DNA of 38,820 nt from Desulfobacteraceae bacterium (GCA_003597945.1 QZJS01000125.1:1-38820), one strand, 5' to 3'. Shown: positions 24,558 to 34,549, counted from the stretch's first letter. Numbers and translations are program-made. Notes: generated by a model from the sequence alone, not told the origin.

Positions 24558-26642
24558 TTATTCCTTCGATACTTTTACGAAATGTTCCTGCAAGGCAACG
24601 CCGCCGCCTACGGGATCCCAGATATCGAGCCCGTTTTTCATGAATTTGTTATCAGCAAGTCCTTTCATGAAAGCCCTACTTTCCACCGGGATGCGGTGGC
24701 CGAATCCATGCACCACGAAAACGGCCTCGGGGTGGATCAAATCGGTAACTTTGGCTTTGATGGTTTCCGAATATCCGTTCCGGGAAACGGTTACGATGTC
24801 TCCGTCGGCTATTTTCAGCTTTTCCGCCTCGCCGGCATTGATCCATAAAACATTTTCGGGCATCTGTTCAAAGAGCAGCGGATTATTGACGGTGTGTCCC
24901 TGGGTATGCAGCACGCACCGGCCGAAGGTCAAACGGAAATAGCCTTCCGGGGGTCGCTTGGGCGACTGATAAGGCTCAAGGGATTGAAATCCGCTTTTTT
25001 CAAGCTTTTCCGATGTGATTTCGATTTTTCCACTGGATGTTTTGAATTTGAGATCATCATACGTTCGGTATCTGGCGGTGTCGGTGAGCATGACCATGCC
25101 GGTCTTGTCAAAATCTTCCATCGTAACATTGGCGCCTTGCAACTGAAACCGCCAAAGATCTTCCACCGATTTAAAAACCAGTTGATCCAGGCCCATTCGT
25201 TTGGCAAGCCCCGAGACGATCTCCCAGTCGGCTCTGGTGTTAAATCGCGGGTCCACCGCGCGCTTGCGCACAAAAAAATGGGGCTTCAGCCCGTTTTTAC
25301 AGGCCAGAATACTTTCCCTTTCCAGATAGGGAGAAAGCGGCAGCACAACATCAGAATGCCAGGCGGTTTCCGACCATGAAAATGTCACCGCAACCAGCAG
25401 GTCCAGATTGGAAAAGATCTTTTTTAATCTGTCCGGCTCAGGAAAACCCATGAGCGGATCATGCCGGTAGGCGATGTAGGCCTTAACCGGATAGGGGTCC
25501 TGCGTTTCCATGGCATGATAAAGTAAGTGAGCCAGACCGGGGCCTTCCTCGAAATGCGTATACTTCCATCCCACTCCGTCCGCACGTTTCTGCGAAGGTT
25601 TGGGATAAAGGTCCATGAATGTTCTCAATCCGGGCTTTCCGAAATCACCCGGTTTATTTGTCAGAGGAAGCCCGCCTTTGGCGCCGAATGATCCCAGAAG
25701 GGCGTTGATGATGTAAATGGAACGGCACGTGTAAAACGACTGCGTGTATCGGGCGGTCATCCAGCCGGGATGCCAGATGACGGCAGGCGCGGCTTCCGAC
25801 AATTCACGCACGAAACGTCGGAGGCCGTCCGCGGGGATTCCGGTTTCCTTTTCCGCCCACTCCGGTGTATACGGCGCGACAAACTCGGTGAGATGGTCAA
25901 GTCCATTAACAAACCGATGGACATAATCCTCATTATAGAGCTTTTCGTTGATGAGTTCATGAATAACGGCCAGGTTGAACCCATAGTCCGTGCCCGGCTT
26001 TATCATGAAAAAATTATCCGCCTTGGCGGCCGATATATTGGCCCGGATATCAATAACCGTCAGCTTGCAGCCGGCTTCCAGGGCATCCATCAGGTTGTTG
26101 ACTTCCTGAACGTTGACTGCCTCAAAGATGTTCCGGAGCTGCAAGACCACATGCCTGGCGTTTTTAAGATCGTAAACCACGTCTTTTCTTCCCAGGCCGG
26201 TGAGCGAAAGATTGGCATGATGAACATTGCGGGCGCAGGATGCGTCATGGTTGCAATAATTGGGGGTCCCTATGCCGCGAAGGAAGGCACGATGCATATC
26301 CCTGAAGGGTCCTCCGCGGTCGGTGAGCGCAATGCTTTCCGGTCCATATGCGTCTTTTATTTGAACCAGCCGGCCCGCCACATAGTCCAGGGCTTCGTCC
26401 CAGCTCACCGTCCGCCACTGTCCGTCGCCGCGTTCGCCGACCCGCATCATGGGCGCCTGGGGCCTTTCCTTATCTCTTACCAGGGCCGGCCCCGCAGCGC
26501 CCCTCGGACAAACGGCCCCTTTCATGGCCGGCACATGGGGATTCCCCTGAATAAATTGAATCTCACCTTTTTCAACTTCAACCATGATCGGACATCTGAC
26601 GGTGCACATGCCGCATATGCTGAATACCTTATTTGTCGCCAT
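24558..26642 (-). CDS. Cytoplasmic molybdopterin (Mo/W-bisPGD) oxidoreductase
   Basis: The ~694-residue catalytic subunit belongs to the DMSO-reductase superfamily. A 4Fe-4S site lies at the N-terminus (ICGMCTVRCPI, with the fourth Cys in GAVCPRG). CNHDASCARN supplies a probable Cys ligand to Mo or W, as in polysulfide/thiosulfate reductase-type enzymes. The C-terminal bisPGD domain includes LHTQGHTVNNPLL. No Tat signal is present, so it is cytoplasmic and not a classical respiratory Phs/Psr. No electron-transfer or membrane subunit is adjacent. The neighbouring genes (aldehyde dehydrogenases, formate dehydrogenase) suggest redox chemistry of small carbonyl compounds. The ATG at 26642 is preferred, eight bases after GGAGG; an in-frame ATG six bases earlier is too close. 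Confidence 0.85.
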   Translation of the reverse strand: MATNKVFSICGMCTVRCPIMVEVEKGEIQFIQGNPHVPAMKGAVCPRGAAGPALVRDKERPQAPMMRVGERGDGQWRTVSWDEALDYVAGRLVQIKDAYGPESIALTDRGGPFRDMHRAFLRGIGTPNYCNHDASCARNVHHANLSLTGLGRKDVVYDLKNARHVVLQLRNIFEAVNVQEVNNLMDALEAGCKLTVIDIRANISAAKADNFFMIKPGTDYGFNLAVIHELINEKLYNEDYVHRFVNGLDHLTEFVAPYTPEWAEKETGIPADGLRRFVRELSEAAPAVIWHPGWMTARYTQSFYTCRSIYIINALLGSFGAKGGLPLTNKPGDFGKPGLRTFMDLYPKPSQKRADGVGWKYTHFEEGPGLAHLLYHAMETQDPYPVKAYIAYRHDPLMGFPEPDRLKKIFSNLDLLVAVTFSWSETAWHSDVVLPLSPYLERESILACKNGLKPHFFVRKRAVDPRFNTRADWEIVSGLAKRMGLDQLVFKSVEDLWRFQLQGANVTMEDFDKTGMVMLTDTARYRTYDDLKFKTSSGKIEITSEKLEKSGFQSLEPYQSPKRPPEGYFRLTFGRCVLHTQGHTVNNPLLFEQMPENVLWINAGEAEKLKIADGDIVTVSRNGYSETIKAKVTDLIHPEAVFVVHGFGHRIPVESRAFMKGLADNKFMKNGLDIWDPVGGGVALQEHFVKVSKE

Positions 26643-26763
26643 TTGCATTTCCTCCGATCAAATCATCCTGAAAATAAAATTGAAAACAGGCCGACCGGTA
26701 TTTGCTATTATTATAAACGTGGCCGTATCAGTCCCGGGCATATGCCGGAAAAGATGCAATCAA

Positions 26764-28260
26764 TCACTCAAATGTTGAAATATAGGAGTCATCATCACAC
26801 AGCTCCACATATATATTTTTAATCTGAGTATAGCTCTCAATCGCGTATTTGCTGAGATCCTTTCCGAAACCGCTTTGCTTATAGCCGCCGTGAGGCGCGA
26901 AATTGCTGAGCACAAGATATTGATTAATCCAGACCTGCCCAGCTTTGAGGGCTTTGGCGACGCGAAAAGCGCGTTTGACGTCATTGGTCCAGACAGCCGA
27001 TGCCAGTCCATAGATGGTGTTATTGGCCCGCCGGATGACTTCTTCTTCATCCCGGAATTTCATCAGACAGAGTACCGGCCCGAAAATTTCGTTTTTGGCA
27101 ATGGTGTAGTCATCATGATCGCATTCAAAGACCGTCGGTTCGATAAAAAATCCCTTGGCGAGATCGCCTTCCGTCAAGCGACTGCCCCCGATAAGCAGCC
27201 TGGCGCCCTCCTGTTTCCCCGTTTCAATCAGGCCGAGAATGGAATACATCTGTGATTCATTGATAATTGACCCCACGCGGCTGTTCCAGTCCATGCCGTG
27301 GCCGACGGGTATCAGGGCGACGCGCCGCAACAGTTCTTCCTTAAAATCGTCATAAACAGTTTCGTGCACATACAATCGACTGCCGGCGACACATGTCTGG
27401 CCGGCGTTGAAATAGATTCCCAGCAGCGCGGCTCCGATGGCGGCTTCCATGTTTTTGAAATCATCAAATACGATATTGGGCGATTTCCCTCCGAGTTCCA
27501 TCGTCAATTTCTTCATGGTGGACGATGCCATCTGCATCACCTTTTTGCCAACTTCAGTGGAGCCGGTGAAAGATATTTTAGCGATATCGTCATGTTCGCA
27601 AAGTGCTTTTCCGATAACCCCGCCGGGTCCGGTGACGATATTGACCACCCCCTTCGGGGCTCCTGCTTCATCAATGATTTGTGCGAGCATCAGGGCGGAA
27701 AGCGACGTCTCGGAAGATGGCTTGTAAACAATAGTGTTGCCGGCGGCAAGGCAAGGCGCGATCTTCCATGCGGCAAACATAATCGGATAATTCCACGCGA
27801 CAATGGCGGCGCAGACGCCCAGCGGTTCGCGGACGGCGATATCAAGAACGTCGCCCGGCACGGGTATCACCTCGCCGTAAATCTGATTCGCGAGGTTTGC
27901 ATAATATTCAAAACAATCCGCCGCGTAATGAACATCCACCAATGACACATCCGTAATGGTCTTGCCGGAATCCAGCACTTCTATTTCGGCCAGTTCATCG
28001 ATGCGCTCACGAATGCCGGCGGCGATGTTGCGGAGCAGCTCTCCCCGGTTGTCGCTGGCATGGTTTTTTCCCCAGCTTGTGTTTTCAAAAGCCTCTTTTG
28101 CTGCTTTTACCGCCCGGTCAATATCGGCCGGCCCGCCTCTGGGAAACGTGGCGATGGTTTTACCGTCCGCCGGACAGACGGAGGACATCCGCTCTCCGCT
28201 GAGCGCATCCACAAACTGTCCGCCGATATACATCTGATAATGTTTAATATCACTGGTCAT
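26764..28260 (-). CDS. NAD(P)-dependent aldehyde dehydrogenase (betaine/retinal-type)
   Basis: The 498-residue ALDH has oxyanion Asn157 (AWNYPI), general base Glu255 (MELGGKSPN), nucleophile Cys290 (AGQTCVAGS) and the dinucleotide motif FTGSTEVGKK. Overall similarity is to betaine-aldehyde and similar class 1/2 enzymes (APHGGYKQSGFGKDL near the C-terminus). It oxidises an aldehyde to the acid with NAD(P)+. It lies 15 bp after the second ALDH gene, with AAAGGA before its ATG, so the two are co-transcribed. Substrate is not readable. Confidence 0.9.
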   Translation of the reverse strand: MTSDIKHYQMYIGGQFVDALSGERMSSVCPADGKTIATFPRGGPADIDRAVKAAKEAFENTSWGKNHASDNRGELLRNIAAGIRERIDELAEIEVLDSGKTITDVSLVDVHYAADCFEYYANLANQIYGEVIPVPGDVLDIAVREPLGVCAAIVAWNYPIMFAAWKIAPCLAAGNTIVYKPSSETSLSALMLAQIIDEAGAPKGVVNIVTGPGGVIGKALCEHDDIAKISFTGSTEVGKKVMQMASSTMKKLTMELGGKSPNIVFDDFKNMEAAIGAALLGIYFNAGQTCVAGSRLYVHETVYDDFKEELLRRVALIPVGHGMDWNSRVGSIINESQMYSILGLIETGKQEGARLLIGGSRLTEGDLAKGFFIEPTVFECDHDDYTIAKNEIFGPVLCLMKFRDEEEVIRRANNTIYGLASAVWTNDVKRAFRVAKALKAGQVWINQYLVLSNFAPHGGYKQSGFGKDLSKYAIESYTQIKNIYVELCDDDSYISTFE

Positions 28261-28275
28261 TATGGTATCCTTTCC

Positions 28276-29733
28276 TCACCGGATAAAAATTTTATAAATG
28301 AGGTGATGAATTTTCCCATAGGGCGGATAAACCAGTTTGGTGAAGTTGAACCGTGGTTTATACAGCACCCCTTTTTGATTCGAGAAATTGATGAATCCGG
28401 CCTTTCCGTGGTATCGTCCCATTCCGGACGCGCCCACGCCTCCAAAGGGGAGATCATCCTGAGGACAATGAATCAGGACATCGTTGACCGCTGCTCCGCC
28501 GGAGCAGGTATTGTTAAGGACATAATCAATCTGAGGGCGGTCGTAGCCGAAATAATAGAGAGCCAGAGGCCGGGGCCTGGCATTGACGAAGGCCACCACA
28601 TCCCTGAGACTGTCATAGGGGACCACCGGCAGCAACAATCCGAAAATTTCCTCCTGCATGACGCGCATGTCGGCCGTGACATCAGACAGCACATACAGCG
28701 GCATTTTGCGCGTATCCGAGAAATCTTCGCCGGCGGGATTGATTTCAGTTACCCTGGCGCCCTGTTGACGCGCGTCTTCAAGGATGGCTTGAATCCGCTC
28801 ATGCTGCCGGGCATTGACGATGCTGGTAAACTGTGAATTGGCCTTTAGCCGTGGATACATTTTGGCAACGCAGGTTTTCATTGCGGATATGAACGCCTCG
28901 ACTTTTTGACCGGGGCAAAGCACGTAATCCGGCGCGATACAGGTCTGGCCGGAATTTAACATTTTCCCGAAAGCAATGCGCTCGGCCGCTTCATTTACTG
29001 GGGTGCCCGGCCCGATTATCGCCGGTGATTTCCCGCCCAGCTCCAGTGTCACCGGCGTCAGGTGATCCGCCGCAGCCCGCATTACCTGCCGTCCCGTATC
29101 CGTTGATCCGGTAAAGCACATGTGATTCCATGGTTTTGACGCAAACGCGGAGCCCATTCCGGGGCTTCCGGAGACCACGGCCACATGATCTTCACGAAAC
29201 GCTTCGGCAATCATCTGTTGGACCACCTTTGCGGTGTTCGGAGTGGACTGGCTCATTTTGATCATTACCCGATTGCCTGCGGCCAGCGCGCAGGTCAGCG
29301 GACCAATGGATAGATAAATCGGGTAATTCCAGGGAACGATAATCCCAACTACCCCAAGGGGTTGATAAATAACTCTTGCCCGGCCGGGCATGAAGACGAG
29401 GTTCACCTTACGTCTTTCCGGCTTCATCCAGCGCCCGACATGTTTTACGGTATGATGGATCCCCTCCAGGGAAGGAAAAAATTCCGCCAGAAGAGTTTCA
29501 TCAGCGGCACGGGCGCCGAAATCCTCACTGACGGCCCGGACGATGCGATCCTGAAAGGATATCAGAGAAGCCTTCAACCGTTGGAGATGTGCAATCCGCT
29601 GAGCCGCTCCTGCAAAAGGATTTCGTAAAAACGCCTCCTGCTGAGCCATGAAAATTCGATCCAATTCAGTCAATTCCGGAGTGTCCGCCGTTGCATCCAG
29701 GTGTTTTGCTGCGGTTTCCGATCCATCAAACAT
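28276..29733 (-). CDS. Coniferyl-aldehyde-dehydrogenase-like ALDH (class 3)
   Basis: The 485-residue protein is a class-3-like ALDH. It has WNYPIYLSIGPLTCALAAGN, FTGSTDTGRQV, Glu231 in TLELGGKSP, Cys265 in SGQTCIAPDYVL and the end region LPFGGVGASGMGRYHGKAGF. N-terminal and central wording matches the coniferyl/long-chain aldehyde group (LKASLISFQDRIVRAVSEDFG, PERRKVNLVFMPGRARVIYQPLG in parts). It is likely to act on aromatic or fatty aldehydes. GGGGGAGG precedes the ATG, and the formate dehydrogenase gene ends 37 bp upstream. Confidence 0.88.
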   Translation of the reverse strand: MFDGSETAAKHLDATADTPELTELDRIFMAQQEAFLRNPFAGAAQRIAHLQRLKASLISFQDRIVRAVSEDFGARAADETLLAEFFPSLEGIHHTVKHVGRWMKPERRKVNLVFMPGRARVIYQPLGVVGIIVPWNYPIYLSIGPLTCALAAGNRVMIKMSQSTPNTAKVVQQMIAEAFREDHVAVVSGSPGMGSAFASKPWNHMCFTGSTDTGRQVMRAAADHLTPVTLELGGKSPAIIGPGTPVNEAAERIAFGKMLNSGQTCIAPDYVLCPGQKVEAFISAMKTCVAKMYPRLKANSQFTSIVNARQHERIQAILEDARQQGARVTEINPAGEDFSDTRKMPLYVLSDVTADMRVMQEEIFGLLLPVVPYDSLRDVVAFVNARPRPLALYYFGYDRPQIDYVLNNTCSGGAAVNDVLIHCPQDDLPFGGVGASGMGRYHGKAGFINFSNQKGVLYKPRFNFTKLVYPPYGKIHHLIYKIFIR

Positions 29734-29770
29734 GGTAGCCTCCCCCTTTTACGGTTAATGACTGGCGTAT

Positions 29771-32527
29771 TTATATTTTTTCGATTGCCACCGCGCAGGC
29801 CTTGTATTCAGCGGTCAGCGTCTCGGGATCATAGGCCGGATTGGTCAGCCAGTTGGCGTTTCCTTCGCGAAAATGAAACGCCATCCACACCATTCCCTTC
29901 GGCACTTCACCGGTCACCCTTGCTTTTACCGTCACCTCCCCGCGACGGGATTTAACGCGAATCATCTCATTATGGGCGACGCCCATGATTCCGGCATCCG
30001 CGGGAGAAATATCGGCGGTCTCTTCGCCCAGCAGGTCGTTGAGCCCTTCACACCGGCCGGTCTGCGTTCGCGTATGATAATGATAAAGCCGTCGTCCCGT
30101 GGATAATACCAGTGGATATTTCTCATCCGGCTCTTCCGCCGGCGGCGTCCACTCAACGGACTTGAATTTCCCAAGTCCGCAAGTAAATTGACCATCTTTA
30201 TGCAGAAAACAGGTTCCGGAGTGATTTTCGGTGGGACAGGGCCACTGGAGCCCATTGGCCTCGATGCGCCTGTATTTGACGCCGGATAGATTCGGTGCCA
30301 GGACGGAAATCTCGTCATCCCATAGTTCACAGGCACTGGCCGACGTCCAGGTCTGTCCCATGCGGATGGCGAGTTCACGGAAAATCCACCAGTTGGGCCG
30401 TGCAGCGCCCGGAGGCGGGCTGGCGGTACGGACGCGGTTGACGCGCCGCTCGCTGTTGGTAAAAGTGCCGTCATTTTCACTCCATGCCGCGGCCGGGAGG
30501 ATCACATGGGCAAACTTTGTGGTCTCGTTCTGGAAAATATCCTGGACCACGAGAAATTCGGCCGATGCCAGTTCGTGTTCAACCTTGCGGATATCCGGTT
30601 CGGTGTTGGCGAGATTTTCACCGAAAATGTAGAATCCCCGAATTTTTTTACTGACCAGTCCTTCCATCATCTGGGGGATCATGAGCCCCACCTTGTCCGG
30701 AAGCTTGTCAACACCCCAGGCTTTTTCAAATTTCGCTCGAATTTCGGGTATCGTTACTGACTGATATCCACAGAAGACATTGGGCAACGCGCCCATGTCG
30801 CATGCGCCCTGGACATTATTCTGACCCCGCAGCGGATTCACGCCGCCGCATTCCATGCCCATATTTCCCAACAACATTTGAAGATTGGCGATGGACATTA
30901 CGTTGTTTTTACCGCAGGTGTGTTCCGTGATGCCCAGGGTGTAGCAGAGCATCATCGGCCGAACCGAGGCTATCCGTCGGGCCGTGTCAATCACCATGTC
31001 AACGGGGATGCCGGCGATTTCGGCCGCCCTTTCCGGAGGATAGGCCGCCACGCATTGTCTGAGCGCGTCAAAATCCATGGTACAGGATTGAATAAATTGT
31101 TTGTCATATAAATCTTCCTTGATTAATACATGCATCAGGCCGTTTAAAAACGCGATATCCGAACCCACCCGGATGGGAACGTGAAGCTCGGCGAAATCCG
31201 CCAGCCCATGAGCCCGAGGGTCCACCAGAATCAACCTTGCGCCGTTTTGCACGGCGTTTTTCACGAAGGTGGCCGCAACGGGATGGGCCTCCGTCATGTT
31301 GGAGCCGATCACCATGAACATTTTCGCCTTTGGAAACTCGCCAAAGGAATTGGTCATCGCGCCCGAACCAAAACTGGTCGCCAGCCCGGCGACCGTAGGC
31401 GCGTGTCACGTACGTGCGCAGTGATCGATATTGTTGGTGCCGATCACCGCGCGAAAAAATTTCATCATCTGATAGGAATCTTCATTGATGCTCCGGGCGC
31501 AGCTTACACCGGCCATGGCATCAGGTCCGTGATCACGGATAATTTGTTTAAATCGATCCACCACCAGCCCCAACGCTTCATCCCATGTTGCCTCCCTGAA
31601 GCTGCCGTCGTCGTTTCGAATCAATGGAGTTTTTAGGCGTTCCTCCGAATAGATGAAATCATAGCCGAAACGGCCCTTGACGCAGAGACGTCCCATATTG
31701 GGAGACCCGTCCTCAACCCCGGTCACCTTGACAATACGATCATCCACCACATGCAGCAACTGCTGGCAGCCGACGCCGCAATAGGGACAGGTGGTGCGTA
31801 TCTTTTTCGCTTTCCACGGCCGATAGTGATAACGCGCTTTTTTTTCCACCAGAGCGCCCACGGGACAGGCCTGAACGCACTCACCGCAATAGACGCAATT
31901 ATCCTTTGCAACGGGATAGGCCTTTCCCGGCATCAATTCCGGATCAGCGCTTAAGAAATCCGCATGAATGGCGGCGTTCACCTGGATCTCGTTGCAGGCG
32001 GCAACACAACGACCGCAACGGATGCACCGGGAATAATCCCGGATGATCAGCGGAGCGTCGCTTTCCCGGGGATATGTCCGGGTCGAAAGAGCCGCCCGGC
32101 CGCCGGAAACCTGATATTCGTACGCCAGGTCCTGCAATCGGCAATCTCCCCATGCAGGACAAAGCTCGGCAGAGCCGTCGCTTCTCTGTACGGTCTGCTG
32201 AAATGTGCTCCAGGACTTGCTGCCCGCGCTTCCAATAGCGCAATTGTGGTTGCCGGAATCCAGCAGCGCCTTGATGCGCTCCTTGCGGGCAGCCACGATT
32301 GCCGGTGTTTGCGTTCGCACCTTCATGCCCTGATGAACGGGAGTGGAGCATGACAGAACATGAGTCCCATCCGCTTCCACCACGCATACGCCGCAATTCC
32401 CGATAGGTTCGACGCCTTTCAACCGGCAAAGAGACGGAATGTTGACGCCGTTTTTTTCCGCGACTTCAAGAATGGTCTCCCCTGTTTCAAAGGGAGTTTC
32501 CCTGCCGTTTAAACTAAATGAATTCAA
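29771..32527 (-). CDS. fdhA: Selenocysteine-containing formate dehydrogenase alpha subunit (UGA read as Sec374)
   Basis: One 918-residue protein is encoded if the in-frame TGA at 31406-31408 is read as selenocysteine. Before it are a 2Fe-2S domain (Cys34, 45, 48, 60), a variant NuoG-like segment (Cys96, 123, 129), two 4Fe-4S ferredoxin clusters (168/171/174/178 and 211/214/217/221) and the catalytic-domain cluster (247/250/254/282). The frame then reads HCART-Sec-HAPTVAGLATSFGSGAMTNS, exactly the formate dehydrogenase active site with the following His. It continues in the same frame through GGVNPLRGQNNVQGACDMG to the normal bisPGD C-terminus. The start codon is TTG, seven bases after AAAGGAG. 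It oxidises formate or reduces CO2. No beta/gamma subunit is adjacent. The FmdE/MoeA-like gene lies 23 bp upstream. Confidence 0.92.
31376..31394 (-). promoter_or_regulatory. Bacterial SECIS stem-loop downstream of the Sec codon
   Basis: Eleven bases after the TGA (minus strand), GGTCGCC pairs perfectly with GGCGACC around the five-base loop GGGCT. The loop lies 18 bases past the codon and starts with G, matching the known needs of SelB-dependent bacterial SECIS elements. It is inside the coding frame of fdhA. Confidence 0.7.
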
Positions 32528-32550
32528 GATATTTCTCCTTTAATCATAGA

Positions 32551-34224
32551 CTATTGCCCGAAACCGCAATTAGGATAACGACATGTTTCACATTCCAGAC
32601 AAAATGCTCCATGACCCATTTCAGCAAGGTCTTCCCGGCTGATGCGGATGCCGGCCAAAATCCTTGGGAGCAGTCGGTCAAAGCTTGTAGCCTTAAAATA
32701 CAAAGCACACGCAGGAACGCCCATGACCGGTATGTTATCGATCCTTGCCAGAAGAGTCATGGCGCCCGGCAGAACAGGCGCGCCATAGAGCATGTCCGTC
32801 GCACCGGCAAGCACCAGCCCCTCCCGCGTAACATCGTCCGGATCAACCGAAAGGCCGGCAGTGGTGATAATAAGTCGGGCGCCTTTTTCCATTAAACCGG
32901 CGATTCCTGCCCGGATCGCTTCAACATTGTCCGGAACAATGGCGGCCCCGGCCACGCGGCATCCATAAAACGCGAGCTTTCTGGTTATCAGATGGGTAAA
33001 TTGATCCTGAACCAGACCATTAAAGACCTCGGTACCCGTGACAAGAACTCCCGCATCCATGGGAATCATCGGCGCAACTCGGATTGCGGGATTTCCCGCT
33101 AATGCATTAAGTGCCCTGAGGCAATCGGACTCCGGCAGAAAAAGAGGAATGGAGCGCGTGCCTCCGAGTTTGTCGCCTTTTTTCACCACGGAATAATTTT
33201 TCCGGAAAGCCCCCATAACGCCGGAAACCCGGTTAAAGGCCCGAAGACGGTTCACATCCACCAGCAGCAGGCCGTTTCGGCCCGCAAACAACGTAATCTT
33301 TCCTTCCACGGCTTCCAGTGAGTGAACTACCCCTTCCCCGACAAAGGCTTTGGCGAATCGACGCGCTGCCTCATTTTCATGAATGAAGCCTTCCGGAGCT
33401 TCGTTATCGTCAACATAGACGGTATTACGGCCGATTTTCTGCAACCGGCAAAGGTCGGCATCGAGGATTAAATGCCCCTTACGGAAAAGCGGGCCTTTGG
33501 AAACAGCGGGAACAATTTCCGTGACATCGTGCAACAACTTGCAACCGATGGCCTTGGACAAAGAAACCGCTTTCAAGACGGGTTCTCGTTTTTCCTGCAC
33601 GGATTGAGCCGGAAAATAGTGATAAGGATCTTCGCCACCGCAACAGCGGCAAATATCGCCATGAGAGGCAGGATAGGCCTCGCCGCATACGCTGCAGTCA
33701 GCAATTGATCCCTTGTGTCTTGGCATCCGATGTTGGGGGGTAATTTCGACTTCCTGAACCGAAAAATACGTATCTTCGGCTTCCAGGATATCCTGAAGCA
33801 AACGTTCAGTATCCTGTTGTTTCTTAGGCGTGAGCTTGTAAAACCAGTCTCGGATAACAGGGCGACTCCTGATCTTTTCAGCGTCAATGCCGACTCTTAT
33901 CCCTTGCCCTGATGTTTTATCATAAAGGCTTAAGGCATAACGCCCGAAATCAAGTATCCGCAGCCAACCGTTGCCGATGGTGCATGGCGTTAGAAGTTGA
34001 ACGGCGTCTGGCAGGCAATAGGGAGTCTCACAGATGGCGTCATATAAAATGCCGGACGGCAGGCGCGACTGGGCAACACTTACCATGAAGCCGCCGATCA
34101 CCAGCCCCGGCGCCAGATATCCGTGGAATTCCCTCGCCCGGACAAGAAAAGAATTTAAACTTTCGCCGTTATGCAATACAGGTGTGTGTGGGCCGCTGTC
34201 TTGGGCGGCTTTGTCAACTTGCAT
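32551..34224 (-). CDS. FmdE-domain / zinc-ribbon / MoeA-like molybdopterin-binding fusion protein
   Basis: The 557-residue protein starts with an FmdE-like domain (FHGYLAPGLVIGGFMV, later CLPDAVQLLTPCTIGNGWL and DFGRYALSLYD). A zinc ribbon follows (CSVCGEAYPASHGDICRCCG). Next is a MoCF/MoeA-type molybdopterin-binding domain (VLVTGTEVFNG, LIITTAGLSVDPDDVTREG). The protein ends in a Cys-rich tail (CLECETCRYPNCGFG). FmdE accompanies W/Mo formylmethanofuran dehydrogenases and MoeA inserts the metal. As first gene before fdhA it is best read as a cofactor-insertion or maturation factor for the Mo/W enzymes of this operon (inference). The start at 34224 has GGAGAG upstream; an in-frame ATG at 34266 has none. 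Confidence 0.8.
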   Translation of the reverse strand: MQVDKAAQDSGPHTPVLHNGESLNSFLVRAREFHGYLAPGLVIGGFMVSVAQSRLPSGILYDAICETPYCLPDAVQLLTPCTIGNGWLRILDFGRYALSLYDKTSGQGIRVGIDAEKIRSRPVIRDWFYKLTPKKQQDTERLLQDILEAEDTYFSVQEVEITPQHRMPRHKGSIADCSVCGEAYPASHGDICRCCGGEDPYHYFPAQSVQEKREPVLKAVSLSKAIGCKLLHDVTEIVPAVSKGPLFRKGHLILDADLCRLQKIGRNTVYVDDNEAPEGFIHENEAARRFAKAFVGEGVVHSLEAVEGKITLFAGRNGLLLVDVNRLRAFNRVSGVMGAFRKNYSVVKKGDKLGGTRSIPLFLPESDCLRALNALAGNPAIRVAPMIPMDAGVLVTGTEVFNGLVQDQFTHLITRKLAFYGCRVAGAAIVPDNVEAIRAGIAGLMEKGARLIITTAGLSVDPDDVTREGLVLAGATDMLYGAPVLPGAMTLLARIDNIPVMGVPACALYFKATSFDRLLPRILAGIRISREDLAEMGHGAFCLECETCRYPNCGFGQ

Positions 34225-34297
34225 GATGTTTTGACTCTCCAACTCATAAAAAATATGATTCCGCATATCATGATGACAATATTGATATCACGGTGAC

Positions 34298-34325
34298 GAT
34301 AAAACAGTCCCTATTCGTTTGTCAA
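34298..34325 (-). promoter_or_regulatory. Putative promoter of the formate dehydrogenase operon
   Basis: On the minus strand TTGACA (34325-34320) is followed after 16 bases by TTTATC (34303-34298), about 75 bp before the FmdE/MoeA-like start. The -35 box is perfect and the -10 box poor. Confidence 0.35.
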
Positions 34326-34364
34326 TTCCTTAACGCGAATTTTAAAATTTCTTGGAAGCGGTTT

Positions 34365-34386
34365 TTAAGCCTCAGATCAGGCTTAA
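34365..34386. terminator. 8-bp stem-loop in the gap between the transporter and FmdE-like genes
   Basis: TTAAGCCT pairs with AGGCTTAA around CAGATC. It lies downstream of the CNT transporter gene (minus strand) and upstream of the FmdE/MoeA-like gene, so it may end the transporter transcript. There is no T-run on the minus strand. The rest of 34225-34549 shows only the promoter candidate and no gene. Confidence 0.35.
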
Positions 34387-34549
34387 TGGCAAGGCCCGGA
34401 ACCAATGAAAAAAAGGTGCGTTTTCATCATGCGGCAAATTTATAAAACGTATTGCGATAAAGCTATTGAGGCTTCAATGTGGGATTTAGAAAAGGCTCCT
34501 TGGAAATAAAAAATGGTGAAACTGGATTATACAGCAACCGCCCTTCCGT

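Noticed and set aside
25770-26822. Plus-strand open frame of about 350 codons opposite the molybdopterin oxidoreductase
   Set aside because: Mirror of conserved codons in the real gene; the product shows no domain.
29771-32527. Formate dehydrogenase as two genes or a nonsense-mutated pseudogene
   Set aside because: The frame is continuous, the TGA falls exactly on the Sec/Cys active-site codon, and a SECIS-type hairpin follows.
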